64,000 nucleotides of DNA from Caulobacter sp. Root655 (GTDB lineage: Bacteria; Pseudomonadota; Alphaproteobacteria; Caulobacterales; Caulobacteraceae): assembly GCF_001427665.1 (NCBI RefSeq), contig NZ_LMHC01000021.1, forward strand, positions 124,001 to 188,000. The letters are read 5' to 3'. Each line of letters starts with the position of its first letter. Position 1 is the first letter of the stretch. Below the pieces are notes generated by a model, which saw only the letters and a list, made by a program, of their open reading frames with translations, was not told the origin of the DNA and did no database searches. The position numbers were made by a program, and so were the translations under genes. Positions 1-9,500 of this stretch are shown one piece after another.

Positions 1-529
1 CCAGGCTCGACAGCAGCATGACCATGCCGCCGCCATTGACCGCGAAGGCGGCGAAGCCGGGACCGCCCTGCATCACCGAATCGCTGGCGCCGGCGCGGGA
101 AGCGAAGTGGTCGGCGGCCTTCTGCAGGGCGTCGAAGGCCGACTGCAGGCCGGCATAGGGATCGGTGGCGGACGCGCCGCTCAGCTGGCCCAGCAGCAGG
201 CCGCCGACCTCGGTCGGGGCGTTGAACAGGGCGTCGTAGATCACCGTCTCGACCAGCGCCCAGTTGGTGGCCAGGGCCATGACCAAGCTCAGCTTGATCA
301 CCGAGACGGTGATGTCGCCCATGCGCAGGCCGCCCTTGCCCAGCACCAGCTTGTAGCCGACGAAGGCGATGTACAGCGTCATCAGCGCGGTCAGCAGGGT
401 GGCGACCGGCGAGCCGGGGGCGGCCAGGGCCGTGTAGCCGGTCTCGGCCAGGCCGTGCACATGGCAGTCGACCGCGCCGATCAGGCCTTGGACCAGCGGG
501 GCGCCGGCGGCGGCGCAGGCGGCGACCAT
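1..529 (-). CDS. virB6: VirB6/TrbL-type T4SS inner-membrane channel protein (partial)
   Basis: The protein begins MVAACAAAGAPLVQG and runs off the left edge of the window after about 176 residues, so the C-terminus is not seen. A Cys near the start, the stretch PVATLLTALMTLYIAFVGYK, a second hydrophobic segment ITVSVIKLSLVMALATNWAL and a Gly/Ala-rich loop are typical of the N-terminal half of VirB6/TrbL, the polytopic inner-membrane component of type IV secretion systems. Its ATG shares one base with the virB4 stop codon (TGATG), so the two are translationally coupled. Position directly after virB4 in a virB1-2-3-4-6 order supports the call; a VirB5 gene is not between them. Confidence 0.85.
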   Translation of the reverse strand, partial: MVAACAAAGAPLVQGLIGAVDCHVHGLAETGYTALAAPGSPVATLLTALMTLYIAFVGYKLVLGKGGLRMGDITVSVIKLSLVMALATNWALVETVIYDALFNAPTEVGGLLLGQLSGASATDPYAGLQSAFDALQKAADHFASRAGASDSVMQGGPGFAAFAVNGGGMVMLLSSL

Positions 530-2904
530 CACGCGGCCTCCCGCACGAGCTTGGCCATCCAGGCCTCGGGGGCGTCGCCCACGCTTTCGCGCAGGGCGTC
601 GAGCCGGCGTACCGTGCTCTCGCGACCCGACAGGACAGTCAGCAGTTCTGGCGCGCCCGACAGGTTCAGGCGGGCCACGACGCTGTCGGTTCCATGCTTG
701 ATCAGGAAGCAGCGGGCGGTGTCGGGCAGGCTTTTCACCAGCTCGAACTCGTGCTGGGTCAGGCCGAAGCCCTGGCAATAGTCGCGCGCCTGGGCCTTGG
801 GATTGGCCATGAAGATCTGGGTGGCGGCCTGCTCGATGATGGCGCTGGCGATGCGGCTTTCCAGGGCGTCCTGGGCGCTCTGGGTGGCGAAGCCCACCAG
901 GCCATTACGCTTGCGCAGGGTCTTTTCCCAATCCTTGATCCGCGCCACGAACACGTCGTCGTCCAGGGCCTTCCAGCCTTCGTCGATGACGATCATGGTG
1001 GGGTGGCCGTCCAGGCGCTGCTCCACGCGGTGGAACAGGTACATCATGGCCGGGGTGCGCAAGGCCGGGTCGTCCAGCAACTGGGTCATGTCGAAGCCCA
1101 GCGTGGCCTGGTCGAGGTCCAGCCCGTCCTCGGCGCTGTCGAACAGCCAGGCGTTCTCGCCCGCGCCGTGCCAGGGCGCCAGGCGGGCGGCCAGGTCGGC
1201 GGCGTCGGGCCGGCGCGCGCCCTTGAACAGTTCGGCGAAGAACCGCAGGCGGCGCAGCTTTGGCGCTTGGTCGTAATTGGCGTCGACGGCGTCCTTGATC
1301 CGCGCCAGGTCGTCGGGCGACAGGGTCTCGCCGGGCGCGGCGACCAGGCGCGCGGTCCATTCGGCCAGGAACTTTCGGTTGGCGGCGGTGTCGGGCAGGG
1401 CCAACGGGTTGAAGCCCGTCGCCTGGCCGGGGCGCAGCACCTCGTAGCGACCGCCGATAGCGCGCAGGAATATCTCGGCCCCACGGTCCTTGTCGAAGAA
1501 GACGGTGCGTGGGGAGTACTTCTGGGCCTGGGCGAGCAGGAAGTTCAGCACCACGGTCTTGCCCGAGCCGGACGGGCCGATGATCGTGAAATTACCCAGG
1601 TCGCCCTTGTGGAAGTTGAAGTGGTAGGGACCGGCGGACGTGGTCTCCAGCAAGGTCACGGCTGGACCCCAATGGTTACCCTGGGCCTGGCCGACCGGGA
1701 AGTTGTGGCCGCTGGCGAAGCCTGCGAAATTGGCGGTCGAGATCATCGCCCGGCGGGCGATGTCCTTGAGGTTGCCCGGGAACTGCGCCCAGAAGGCGGG
1801 CTCCAGATTGATGTCCTCGCGCACGGCGATGGCGCCCATTTCGGTGAAGGCCGACAGCACCTCGGCGGTGGATTGGTCCAGGCCGTCCAGGGTTTCGCCG
1901 CGCACCAGCACGCTCAGGTGATGTTCGCCGAAGGCCGCGCGGCCGCTGACCACGTCGTCCTTGGCGCGGATCAGATCGGCTTTCAGGCTGATCCCGTCGT
2001 CGTCGGCCGCGCGCATGCGGCGCAGAGCCAGGTTCATCTTCTCCAGTGTCGGCTGGCGATCGACGAAGCCGAAGCTCTGGGTGACCACCATCTCGCAAGG
2101 CAGGCGTAGCAGGTCGTCCAACACCCCGGCGCTGGTCTGGGCCGGATAGTCCTTGATCGAAACCATGGCGCCGAAGCCGCGGGGCAGAGCGCCCGCCCGC
2201 GACAGTTCCAGCGTCTCCAGGCCAAAGCTGACCCGGCGATAGGGCAGGTACTCGCCGGCGTCGCTTGTCGGGGCCAGTACTGGACGCATCTCACCGTTGT
2301 AGAGGCAGGACAGAAATTCCAGCAGCTCGGAGCAGGGGCCTTGGGCGCCGTCATAGAGACCCAGCACCCGCGCGCCGTAGGGCGCCAGCGCCGAGATCAG
2401 GCTGTCGCGCGCGGCGTCCAGTTCGCGTCGATCCTGAGCGGCGGTCAAGGCGGCGGTGGCGCGATCGGCGCCCTTGATCAGGCGCAGGGCCTTGTCGACC
2501 AGGCCGCCCTGGCCTTGCAGCGGCCGGCGCATGATCGTCAGGAACAGGTCGTTCACATAGAGCTTGCGGCCTTCCAGCCGCGCGCTCCAGGCGGCGTCGA
2601 GATCGCGGCTGAACCGGTTGGCGAACTGGCCCTCCGTCCCGACCTCGGCCTCGCGGCGAATGATGTGGTGGTAGACCGCGAAGCGCGAGCTCGACAGGCC
2701 GCGCAGCATCACATCGCGTACCGCCTTGCGGTAGTTCAACTCCTCGCTGTCGGCGGTCTCGAACGGCAGGCCCGCCAGATGGATGACCTGCAGAAGCATG
2801 CCGTCACGGGTCTCCAGCGTCCGGGGGTCCAGGTGGCGGGCGTAGGGCAGGCGCTTGCCGGCCGACGCTTCCTTCTTGCGGTTCACGGTTGGTAGCTGTT
2901 GCAT
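529..2904 (-). CDS. virB4: VirB4 ATPase of type IV secretion system
   Basis: VirB4/CagE-family ATPase of 791 residues, normal for the family, which powers pilus biogenesis and substrate transfer at the inner membrane. The Walker A motif GPSGSGKT lies around residues 441-448 and the Walker B motif MIVIDEGWKAL near residue 638. The N-terminal CagE/TrbE/VirB domain precedes the ATPase core. The start is set at the ATG beginning MQQLPTVNRKK, which overlaps the end of virB3 by 22 bases; a longer in-frame extension reads virB3 DNA out of frame and is not meaningful. It is the largest gene in a tightly packed operon and is coupled to virB6 by a TGATG junction. Confidence 0.95.
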   Translation of the reverse strand: MQQLPTVNRKKEASAGKRLPYARHLDPRTLETRDGMLLQVIHLAGLPFETADSEELNYRKAVRDVMLRGLSSSRFAVYHHIIRREAEVGTEGQFANRFSRDLDAAWSARLEGRKLYVNDLFLTIMRRPLQGQGGLVDKALRLIKGADRATAALTAAQDRRELDAARDSLISALAPYGARVLGLYDGAQGPCSELLEFLSCLYNGEMRPVLAPTSDAGEYLPYRRVSFGLETLELSRAGALPRGFGAMVSIKDYPAQTSAGVLDDLLRLPCEMVVTQSFGFVDRQPTLEKMNLALRRMRAADDDGISLKADLIRAKDDVVSGRAAFGEHHLSVLVRGETLDGLDQSTAEVLSAFTEMGAIAVREDINLEPAFWAQFPGNLKDIARRAMISTANFAGFASGHNFPVGQAQGNHWGPAVTLLETTSAGPYHFNFHKGDLGNFTIIGPSGSGKTVVLNFLLAQAQKYSPRTVFFDKDRGAEIFLRAIGGRYEVLRPGQATGFNPLALPDTAANRKFLAEWTARLVAAPGETLSPDDLARIKDAVDANYDQAPKLRRLRFFAELFKGARRPDAADLAARLAPWHGAGENAWLFDSAEDGLDLDQATLGFDMTQLLDDPALRTPAMMYLFHRVEQRLDGHPTMIVIDEGWKALDDDVFVARIKDWEKTLRKRNGLVGFATQSAQDALESRIASAIIEQAATQIFMANPKAQARDYCQGFGLTQHEFELVKSLPDTARCFLIKHGTDSVVARLNLSGAPELLTVLSGRESTVRRLDALRESVGDAPEAWMAKLVREAA

Positions 2905-3170
2905 CGCCAGGCCCGGAAGTTGGGAACACGGGGGCAGCGGCTGACCTTGGTCAGCCAGAGGTCGAAGATGCGTGGCTCGCGCAGGCAGGCCGCGTAGCCG
3001 ATCGCGTGGATCACCAGCGCCGCGGCGATGGCCCAGAACGATTTGGTGACCAGGAACAGTTCGGTCGTGACCACACCGTTGATCACGAAGTAGCTGTAGG
3101 TCACGCCGGCGAACATCTGGGGCCGGGTCAGGGCCCCGAACACCACGTCGCGATCGAGGGGAGCGGCCAT
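2883..3170 (-). CDS. virB3: VirB3 T4SS inner-membrane protein
   Basis: A 95-residue protein beginning MAAPLDRDVVFGALTRPQMF, the characteristic VirB3 opening (short hydrophilic start followed by L-T-R-P). Two adjacent hydrophobic segments at about residues 20-60 give a membrane hairpin, and the tail reads REPRIFDLWLTKV, again typical. VirB3 works with VirB4 in pilus assembly. It lies 6 bases downstream of virB2 and overlaps virB4 by 22 bases, so it is part of the same operon. The C-terminal Trp/Cys-rich tail (RAWRCNSYQP) is read from the overlap with virB4. Confidence 0.9.
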   Translation of the reverse strand: MAAPLDRDVVFGALTRPQMFAGVTYSYFVINGVVTTELFLVTKSFWAIAAALVIHAIGYAACLREPRIFDLWLTKVSRCPRVPNFRAWRCNSYQP

Positions 3171-3176
3171 CGGCGG

Positions 3177-3494
3177 CTATGCTCCCGCGGCCGAGCGAAT
3201 GCCGCTGACGATGGTGGTGGCGCCAAACAGTATGAAGCAGCCGAGGATCACGGTCGCGCCGTAGCGCCAGTTCATCCGTCCGGTCAGCATCATGAAGCCG
3301 ACGGCGGCCACGGCCATCACGGCCACGACGGTGGCGACGTTGCCCAGCAGGGTGCCTTGCAGCCACATCACGCCCGAGAGAATGGCGCTGGAGCCTTGTG
3401 GATCAGCCTGGGTCACCTGGGCATGGGCCTGGCTCGCGGCGGCGGCGAGCGCCGCGGCGAGAGCGGCGGTCTTGGCGTGGAGGAACTTGCGCAT
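3177..3494 (-). CDS. virB2: VirB2 pilin (TrbC/VirB2 family)
   Basis: A 105-residue pilin precursor. A long signal peptide with an Ala-rich core ends at about AQAHAQ (residues 22-26). The mature part has two hydrophobic helices, NVATVVAVMAVAAVGFMML and ATVILGCFILFGATTIVSGI, separated by a short positively charged loop (TGRMNWRYG). This is the VirB2/TrbC layout. The ATG overlaps the virB1 stop by one base, which implies coupled translation in the order B1, B2, B3, B4, B6. Confidence 0.92.
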   Translation of the reverse strand: MRKFLHAKTAALAAALAAAASQAHAQVTQADPQGSSAILSGVMWLQGTLLGNVATVVAVMAVAAVGFMMLTGRMNWRYGATVILGCFILFGATTIVSGIRSAAGA

Positions 3495-4111
3495 CAGTTT
3501 GAGACTCCGAGGGCCGGGGCCGCGAGGACGGCTCCGGTGACGGCCATGCGGCCGAGGATGGCGGTGACGTAGGCTTGGGTTTCGGCGTAGGGCGGTACAC
3601 CGCCATGCTTGCGGACAGCGGCCGGGCCGGCGTTGTAGGCGGCCAGGGCCAGCTTCACGTCGCCGCCGAACTGGCCGAGCATCTGGCGCAGATAGAGTGC
3701 GCCGCCGCGGATGTTTTGAGTCATGTCGGTGGCGTCGACGCCGAGATCGCGGGCCGTGCCGGGCATCAGTTGCATCACGCCGGCGGCGCCGCGCCTGGAG
3801 CGGGCCGACTGCTTGAAGCGGCTCTCGCGCCAGGCGACGGCCTCGACCAACTTGGGATCGACCGAGAATTCCGAAGCCGCCGCCGAAAGCTGCTGGCGCA
3901 CGGCGTCGTCCGCGGCGTTGGTCGCCAGCGGCGCGGGGGCGGCCAAGGCTTCCGCGCCGTCCTCGGTAAAGCGGGCAGGGCCGTTGAAGTGGGTGACCTG
4001 TCCGTCGTCGCCAATCTCGAGAACCTGAGCCTCCGCGACGGCGCCCAGGCCGGCCGCGAAGACGACGGCCACCAACAGCGGTTTCAGAAGGCTGACGACG
4101 ATGTGCGGCAC
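3494..4111 (-). CDS. virB1: VirB1-like lytic transglycosylase
   Basis: A 205-residue periplasmic peptidoglycan lytic transglycosylase that opens the wall for T4SS assembly. An N-terminal signal peptide (residues 1-28, ending AEA) is followed by a variable linker and an SLT domain from about residue 70. The catalytic Glu is E96 in AVAWRESRF; the family motifs GVMQLMPGTA (111-120) and AAYNAGP (157-163) are intact. It is the first gene of the virB operon. The AT-richer stretch immediately upstream probably holds the operon promoter. Confidence 0.93.
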   Translation of the reverse strand: MPHIVVSLLKPLLVAVVFAAGLGAVAEAQVLEIGDDGQVTHFNGPARFTEDGAEALAAPAPLATNAADDAVRQQLSAAASEFSVDPKLVEAVAWRESRFKQSARSRRGAAGVMQLMPGTARDLGVDATDMTQNIRGGALYLRQMLGQFGGDVKLALAAYNAGPAAVRKHGGVPPYAETQAYVTAILGRMAVTGAVLAAPALGVSN

Positions 4112-4557
4112 GGAAAACTCCGACGATCGACCATGCTCGTCATGGTTAATCTTTTTCTACGGAGTGATTGGCGAACTACCGATGCGGCAAGTTGACACAA
4201 GAGATTTTTCAGCAACCTGAATCCTTGAGCGCCTTCATGCAAAGCAAACAAACTTGGCCATTACAGTGTAAGGCCGTCTATGAAGTGGAAGTTATTGATG
4301 ATATTTTAGGCAAACCTTGACGATTCTGCGACTAAGATGTCGCTCGCGTCGAAATTCGGCGGTTTCGCGCGCGACATTCCGCCACGGCGCAAAGGGATGC
4401 GGCTTTCATATTGCCTGAACGAAATCCGATCCACAGCCGTAACGGTCACGACCCGATGTGGAAATGGGAAAATTTTCCTAGAACGCTGGAGCGTTGGTCT
4501 CGGCGGCGCCGGCTTGGCGGATCATGGTGGGCGGAGAACCGCCCATGGCGCGGCGGC
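4112..4557. promoter_or_regulatory. AT-richer intergenic region upstream of the virB operon
   Basis: About 446 bases between virB1 and the small LuxR-type gene. Its virB1-proximal half is clearly more AT-rich than the surroundings, and it should contain the virB promoter on the minus strand. A CcrM-type GANTC site (GATTC) lies near 4323. A 16-bp palindrome-like motif at 4465-4480 (TGGGAAAATTTTCCTA) recurs at two other intergenic places in the window. Short open frames here have no recognisable product and are not called. Confidence 0.5.
4465..4480 (+). repeat. TGGGAAWAWWTTCCTA motif, copy 1
   Basis: Inverted repeat GGAAAATTTTCC inside the 16-mer TGGGAAAATTTTCCTA. It differs only in two central bases from motifs at 18548-18564 (opposite orientation) and 27657-27673. 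The role is unknown; it resembles a protein-binding site rather than a terminator, as the arms are only six bases and no T-run follows. Confidence 0.5.
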
Positions 4558-4818
4558 TTATCGGGCGACGGACCTCAACCCATGCACCAGGGTTTGGGCC
4601 GCGATCGCGGCCTGGGTTCGGTTATGAACGTTGAGCTTGCGCATCAGCGCGGTCATGTGGGCCTTGACCGTGGCTTCGGCGATGCCGAGGTCGAAGGCGA
4701 TCTGCTTGTTGAGCAGTCCTGAGTTGACGCCTTCCAGAACCTTCATCTGGGTCGGCGTGAGCCCGTCAAACGCCGCTTCCAGATCCCGGTCGATAACGCG
4801 GACTTCCGTCGTGGTCAT
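4558..4818 (-). CDS. LuxR/FixJ-type HTH transcriptional regulator (DNA-binding domain only)
   Basis: An 86-residue protein that is almost entirely a GerE/LuxR helix-turn-helix: LTPTQMKVLEGVNSGLLNKQ at 20-39 and IAEATVKAHMTALMRKL at 46-62, the recognition helix being the latter. No receiver or autoinducer domain is present, so it would be a stand-alone DNA-binding protein. The ATG beginning MTTTEVRV was chosen because AGAGGGG lies about seven bases upstream; a start 21 bases earlier is possible. It is transcribed towards the virB operon, about 450 bases away, and could regulate it, which is inference. Confidence 0.85.
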   Translation of the reverse strand: MTTTEVRVIDRDLEAAFDGLTPTQMKVLEGVNSGLLNKQIAFDLGIAEATVKAHMTALMRKLNVHNRTQAAIAAQTLVHGLRSVAR

Positions 4819-4885
4819 TCCTGAACCCCTCTGCTTCATCCCTGCGCCGCCGTTTTGAACGGCGCGACGCCCGTTTGTTTTGTCT

Positions 4886-4901
4886 GCCGATCATGGTCGG
4901 C
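4886..4901. promoter_or_regulatory. Operator-like palindrome, copy 1 (upstream of GntR gene)
   Basis: GCCGATCATGGTCGGC, palindromic except for one symmetric base pair. Its core CGATCATGGTCG differs by one base from CGACCATGGTCG found upstream of the GH55-like gene (6507-6518) and of the TonB receptor (12850-12861). It sits between the divergent LuxR-type and GntR genes, about 260 bases before the GntR start, so autoregulation by the GntR protein is possible. Confidence 0.45.
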
Positions 4902-5161
4902 CAATCCGGGCTGCGTGCGTCGATGGTAGCGTTATCTGTTGGACAAGTTCAAGCGATATTGGCGATGGGAGCGTGAACATTGCATCATTGCGAGTGTCGT
5001 GCGAAAACCTGTCGTACAGATTTTGTCGGATTAGGTAGCAGGGATCGGCGTCATAGGGGCTTGGTCTTCGTCATTGGCCTGCCACGGATGCCGGTCGACA
5101 TCCGCTTTCCATGAGCTGTGAACGGCGCGATGGTGGCGCCAGTCGAATTGGAGACCGATGG

Positions 5162-5839
5162 ATGAGCGAAGGCCGATTGGCCGACCGGGCGTATACGGGC
5201 ATCGTGGAGATGATCAACGCCGACGGATTGGCGGTTGGCGATCGCTTGCCGTCCGAGGCTCGCCTGGCGGAGATTTTTGGCATGTCGCGCACCATCGTGC
5301 GCGAAGCGCTGGTCCGACTGGCGGCCGACAGCATCACCGAGGCGCGGCGCGGCGCGGGATCCTTCGTAAAGAACCGGCCATCCGACAAGCTGGGCGCCTA
5401 TATGCCGCTCTCCGAACTGCCTTCGACGCTCGGGAGCTACGAGGTGCGCTTCGTGCTCGAGGCCGAAGCGGCGCGGTTGGCGGCGGCGCGGCGGTCAGCC
5501 GAGGAGATGGCCAGCATCGAAGAGGGCCTCCTGCAATTGCGCGCCGCGCTCTTGTCGAACGCGCCGGCGCATGTCGAGGACATGGAGCTCCACCGCCGCA
5601 TCGTGCTGGCCACCGCCAATCCTGCCTTTCTGAGCGCGTTCGAGGCGCTCCAGCCGGACGTCGATCGGATCATGCGCGCTGGCGTCGGCATTTCGCGCTC
5701 GCGGCCGCCGGGGGCTATCGACGAGATGATGCGCGAGCATGAGATGATCGTGGAAGCGATCCGCGCGCAAGACGGCGACGGCGCGGCTCTGGCCATGCGC
5801 TGGCATTTGTCACAAGGGCGAAAACGGCTAATGCCCTGA
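5162..5839 (+). CDS. GntR/FadR-family transcriptional regulator
   Basis: A 225-residue regulator with an N-terminal winged helix (AYTGIVEMINADGLAVGDRL, then LPSEARLAEIFGMSRTIVRE, the GntR signature) and a C-terminal all-helical FCD ligand domain with the expected Asp/His metal-type positions (ELHRRIVLATANP and EHEMIVEAIRAQD). The start MSEGRLADRAY is preceded by GGAGA with seven bases spacing; an in-frame ATG 51 bases upstream lacks a good site. FCD-type GntR proteins usually sense sugar acids, which fits the convergent gluconokinase gene overlapping its last 12 bases. It may bind the CGACCATGGTCG palindromes in this locus (inference). Confidence 0.9.
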   Translation: MSEGRLADRAYTGIVEMINADGLAVGDRLPSEARLAEIFGMSRTIVREALVRLAADSITEARRGAGSFVKNRPSDKLGAYMPLSELPSTLGSYEVRFVLEAEAARLAAARRSAEEMASIEEGLLQLRAALLSNAPAHVEDMELHRRIVLATANPAFLSAFEALQPDVDRIMRAGVGISRSRPPGAIDEMMREHEMIVEAIRAQDGDGAALAMRWHLSQGRKRLMP

Positions 5840-6403
5840 CGGGCGCCCCATGCGGCCGGTCTGACTGTCGCCCGCTTCCAACCAGGTCAGCGTAGCGTCG
5901 CGCAGATGCTGGGGCGAAGCGATGGCGGCGAACGAGGTGGCTGCTTCGTCCGCCCCTGGGCGCTCCAGCGTGGCCAATTGGCTGTCCAGCAAGCTCGCGG
6001 GCATATAGTGACCGATCCGATGATCGAGGCGGCGCTGGAGTTCGTCGAGGCTGGCGTCCAGCAGGACGAACCGCGTGGGCGCCGATATCGCGGCGCGAAG
6101 ACGGTCGCGATAGCTGCGTCTGAGGGCCGAGCAGGCCGCCACGGCCGTTCCGCCCGACGCCAGGGTTTGGCCCATGGCGCGGCCCAGCCGATCGAGCCAG
6201 GGCCAGCGGTCATCGTCGGTGAGCGGCTCGCCAGCGCTCATCTTGGCGATCGCGGCCGCGTGGTGAAAATCGTCGCCGTCCAGAAACGGGCAGTCGAGCG
6301 CCTGGGCGAGAATGGCGCCGAGCGTCGATTTTCCGCTTCCGCTCACCCCCATGATGATGACGGCGACAGGCGCTAGGTCGGCGTGGCGAGGGTGCGGCTG
6401 CAA
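5828..6403 (-). CDS. gntK: Gluconokinase (GntK family)
   Basis: A 191-residue P-loop kinase that phosphorylates D-gluconate to 6-phosphogluconate. The Walker A motif GVSGSGKST follows a beta-strand VAVIIM near the N-terminus; FLDGDDFHHAAAIAKMSAGEPLTDDDRWPWL is the family's substrate-binding region, split here as FLDGDDFH and the downstream DDDRWPWL. ALRRSYRDRLR and the lid region RIGHYMPASLLDSQLATLE are also diagnostic. I prefer a TTG start at 6403, preceded by AAGGA with six bases spacing; an upstream ATG at 6457 adds 18 residues not typical of the family. The 3' end overlaps the convergent GntR gene by 12 bases. Confidence 0.92.
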   Translation of the reverse strand: MQPHPRHADLAPVAVIIMGVSGSGKSTLGAILAQALDCPFLDGDDFHHAAAIAKMSAGEPLTDDDRWPWLDRLGRAMGQTLASGGTAVAACSALRRSYRDRLRAAISAPTRFVLLDASLDELQRRLDHRIGHYMPASLLDSQLATLERPGADEAATSFAAIASPQHLRDATLTWLEAGDSQTGRMGRPSGH

Positions 6404-6504
6404 GCGGCGTCCTTGGGCTGATCGGCGACAAAGGCTGTCGATAGCTCGGCAGGCCACCGAGCGATGGAGACGCGGTTGTAAGGGTAAGCCGAGCGAGCGA
6501 GAAC

Positions 6505-6520
6505 TACGACCATGGTCGCG
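6505..6520. promoter_or_regulatory. Operator-like palindrome, copy 2 (upstream of first GH55-like gene)
   Basis: TACGACCATGGTCGCG, containing the perfect 12-base palindrome CGACCATGGTCG. It lies 57 bases upstream of the first GH55-like start and about 100 bases upstream of the divergent gluconokinase start, so it could control both. The 16-mer matches the copy at 12848-12863 at 14 positions. Confidence 0.6.
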
Positions 6521-6576
6521 GATGGCGACCCGCTTCCAACGCCTTATCCGTAGTTGAAGAAACCCAGGGAAGCGGC

Positions 6577-9500
6577 ATGAGAGTAGTCATACTGGCGGCG
6601 GTGATCCTGGCGTCTGCATCTGCGTCTGCGTCGATGGCCGAGACCCATTCCGTTCTTCTCACCGCGCCCGCTGATCCGCGCGCGATCAGCGTCAAGGGCG
6701 TCGGCGACGGTCGGGCCGACGACACCGTGGCCATCCAGAGCGCCATTGACGCCGCCCGTGACAAGACCGGGCACGGCGTGGTGTTTCTGCCATCGGGCCG
6801 CTACCGCCTGAGCCGCAGCATTCTGGTGCCGCCGGGCGTGCGCATTTTCGGTGTCGGAGCCAAGCGCCCTGTCTTCGTGCTCGGCCCGAACACCCCCGGG
6901 TTCCAGAAGGGCGTGGGCACGATGATCGTGTTCACCGGCGGCGACCAATACAGCGTCGGGCGCATTCCCGTGCCGGTTCCGACGGTGGTCGGCGCCAAGG
7001 CCGAGGTGCGCGACGCCAATTCCGGGACCTTCTATTCGGCGCTGAGCAATGTCGACATCGAGATTGGCGCCGGCAACCCGGCCGCGGCGGGGGTGCGGTT
7101 CCGCATGGCCCAGCACGCCTTCCTCAGCCACATGAACTTTAACCTGGGCTCGGCCTTCGCCGGCGTCTACCAGGCCGGCAATATCATGGAGGACGTCCAC
7201 TTCCATGGCGGCCGCTACGGTATCGTCACCGAAAAGACCTCGCCGGCCTGGCAGTTCACGCTGATCGACTCGACCTTCGACGGCCAGCGCGACGCGGCGA
7301 TTCGCGAGCACGAGGTCGACCTGACGCTGGTCAATGTGGCCATGCGCAACACGCCCGTCGGCATCGAGATCGATCGCGGCTACAGCGACTCCCTGTGGGG
7401 CAAGAACGTGCGCTTCGAGAACGTCTCGAAGGCCGCCGTCGTCATCTCCGCCGAAGACAATGTCTTCACCCAGGTAGGATTCGACAACGCCGTGGCGACC
7501 AACACGCCGGTGTTCGCCCGCTTCCGCGACAGCGGCAAGACCGTGGCCGGCAAGGGGCGCGCCTATCGGGTGAAGTCCTTCACCTACGGCCTGACCCTGC
7601 CGGGCCTTGGCCAGATGGGCGAGTACAAGACGAACGTGGACCTGGCCGCGCTGCCGGCCATGCCCGCGGCCCCGTCCCCAGCCCTTCGCGCCCTGCCGCC
7701 GGTGGCCGAATGGACCAACGTCAAGACCCTGGGCGTGACGGGCGACAGCGAGACCGACGACACCGCCGCCCTGCAGAAGGCGATCGACACCCACCGCGTG
7801 CTCTACCTACCGATCGGCTTCTACAAGGTCACCGACACCCTGAAGCTTCGACCGGACACGGTGCTGGTCGGCCTGCATCCGGCCATGACCCAGCTGGTGA
7901 TTCCCGACGACAATCCCCGCCATGCCGGGGTCGGGTCGGTGACGCCCGTGCTGGAAACGCCGAAAGGCGGCGACAACATCCTCTTCGGGCTGGGGATCTT
8001 CACTGGGCGGGTCAATCCCCGCGCCTCGGCGCTGCTGTGGCGGTCGGGCGCGGATTCGCAGGTGACTGACGTCAAGATCATGGGCGGCGGCGGCACGCCC
8101 ACCATGGACGGCAAGCCGCTGGGCGCGGCCCAGGCCCGCAGCGGCGATCCAGTGGCTGACGGCCGCTGGGACGGCCAGTACCCCAGCATCTGGGTCACGG
8201 ATGGCGGCGGCGGGACCTTCGCCAATGTCTGGAGCCCCAACACCTTCGCCTCGGCCGGCTTCTACATCTCCGACACCAGCACGCCCGGTCACATCTACGA
8301 GGTGTCGGTCGAGCACCACGTCCGCAATGAGTTCGTGCTCGACAACGTCCAGAACTGGGAATTCCTGGCCCCGCAGACGGAGCAGGAGGTCGGCGACGGA
8401 CCGGACGCCGTCTCTCTGGAGATCCGCAACTCGCGCAACATTCTGTTCGCCAACTATCACGGCTACCGGGTGACGCGGTCGTATCACCCCGCCGAAACGG
8501 CGGTGAAGCTGTTCAACTCGTCCGATATCCGCTTCCGCAACGTGCACATCAACGCCGAGAGCGGCGTCGCGCTGTGCGGCGCGAGTGGGTGCGGGACCTA
8601 TCTGCGGGCCAGCAAGTTCCCCTTCGAGAACGCCATCCAGGACAAGACCCGCAAGCTGGAAGTGCGGGAGCGTGAATTCGCGGTGCTCGACGTCTCCAAC
8701 CAGCCCACGTCGGCTGCTCCGGCGAGCGACGGGAAGGTGCAAAAGCTGGAGACCGGCTTCTGGTCGATCTCGGGCGCGACGGTGGACGCGGACGGTGCGC
8801 TCTACTTCGTCGAGAAGCGCTTCCAGCGAATCTATCGCTGGACCGAGGCCCGCGGGCTGGAAGTGGTGCGCGACCACGCGCTGGATCCCGTGAACCTGGC
8901 GGTCGACCGCTCCGGCAAGCTGCTGGTGCTGTCCTCGTACGGTCCGCGGGGAAGCGTCTATTCGATCGATCCGAACGGGCCCAAGGACCAGATGACGACC
9001 ATCGCGGCGACCCCGTCGGCGCCCGTTCCGGACGCCAAGACGCTGTTGCCGGTCAACTGGTGGAACAATGGTGAGTTCAAGGATCAGTACGATCCGTCGA
9101 CGGACCATTTCACCACCCTGGCCGAAATGTTCGCCCGGGACGCCGGCGCGCCCAAGGCCCAGGCGTACGTCTCGCCCGATGGCAGCTTGATCCTGCCGGC
9201 CTTCCGCGTGTGGGAGCAGGGCCCTCCAGACCATGTCGGCTGGCGCTGGTCCGACACCCTGCAGACCCATGGCCTGATCGGGGCGGGACTCGGCGAGCGC
9301 GTGTTCGTCACCAACGAGTCCGAAGGCAAGACCTATAGCGGCAAGGTCGGCCCGGGCGGCGCTCTGACGGACCTGAAGGTGTTCGCCAACCGGGGCGGGG
9401 AGAGCGTCGCGGTCGACGCCCAGGGACAGGTGTTCGTCGCCAATGGCCAGATCTTCAAATACGCGGCCGACGGCCAGCCCGCCGGACGCATCGACCTGCC

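Noticed and set aside
4128..4140. CGACCATGCTCGT close to the CGACCATGGTCG operator, upstream of virB1
   Set aside because: One mismatch breaks the palindrome and it is only 17 bases from the virB1 start in an unrelated operon; probably chance.
4337..4627. Plus-strand frame of 96 codons over the virB/LuxR intergenic region
   Set aside because: It runs into the LuxR-type gene on the other strand, has no ribosome site and no recognisable sequence.
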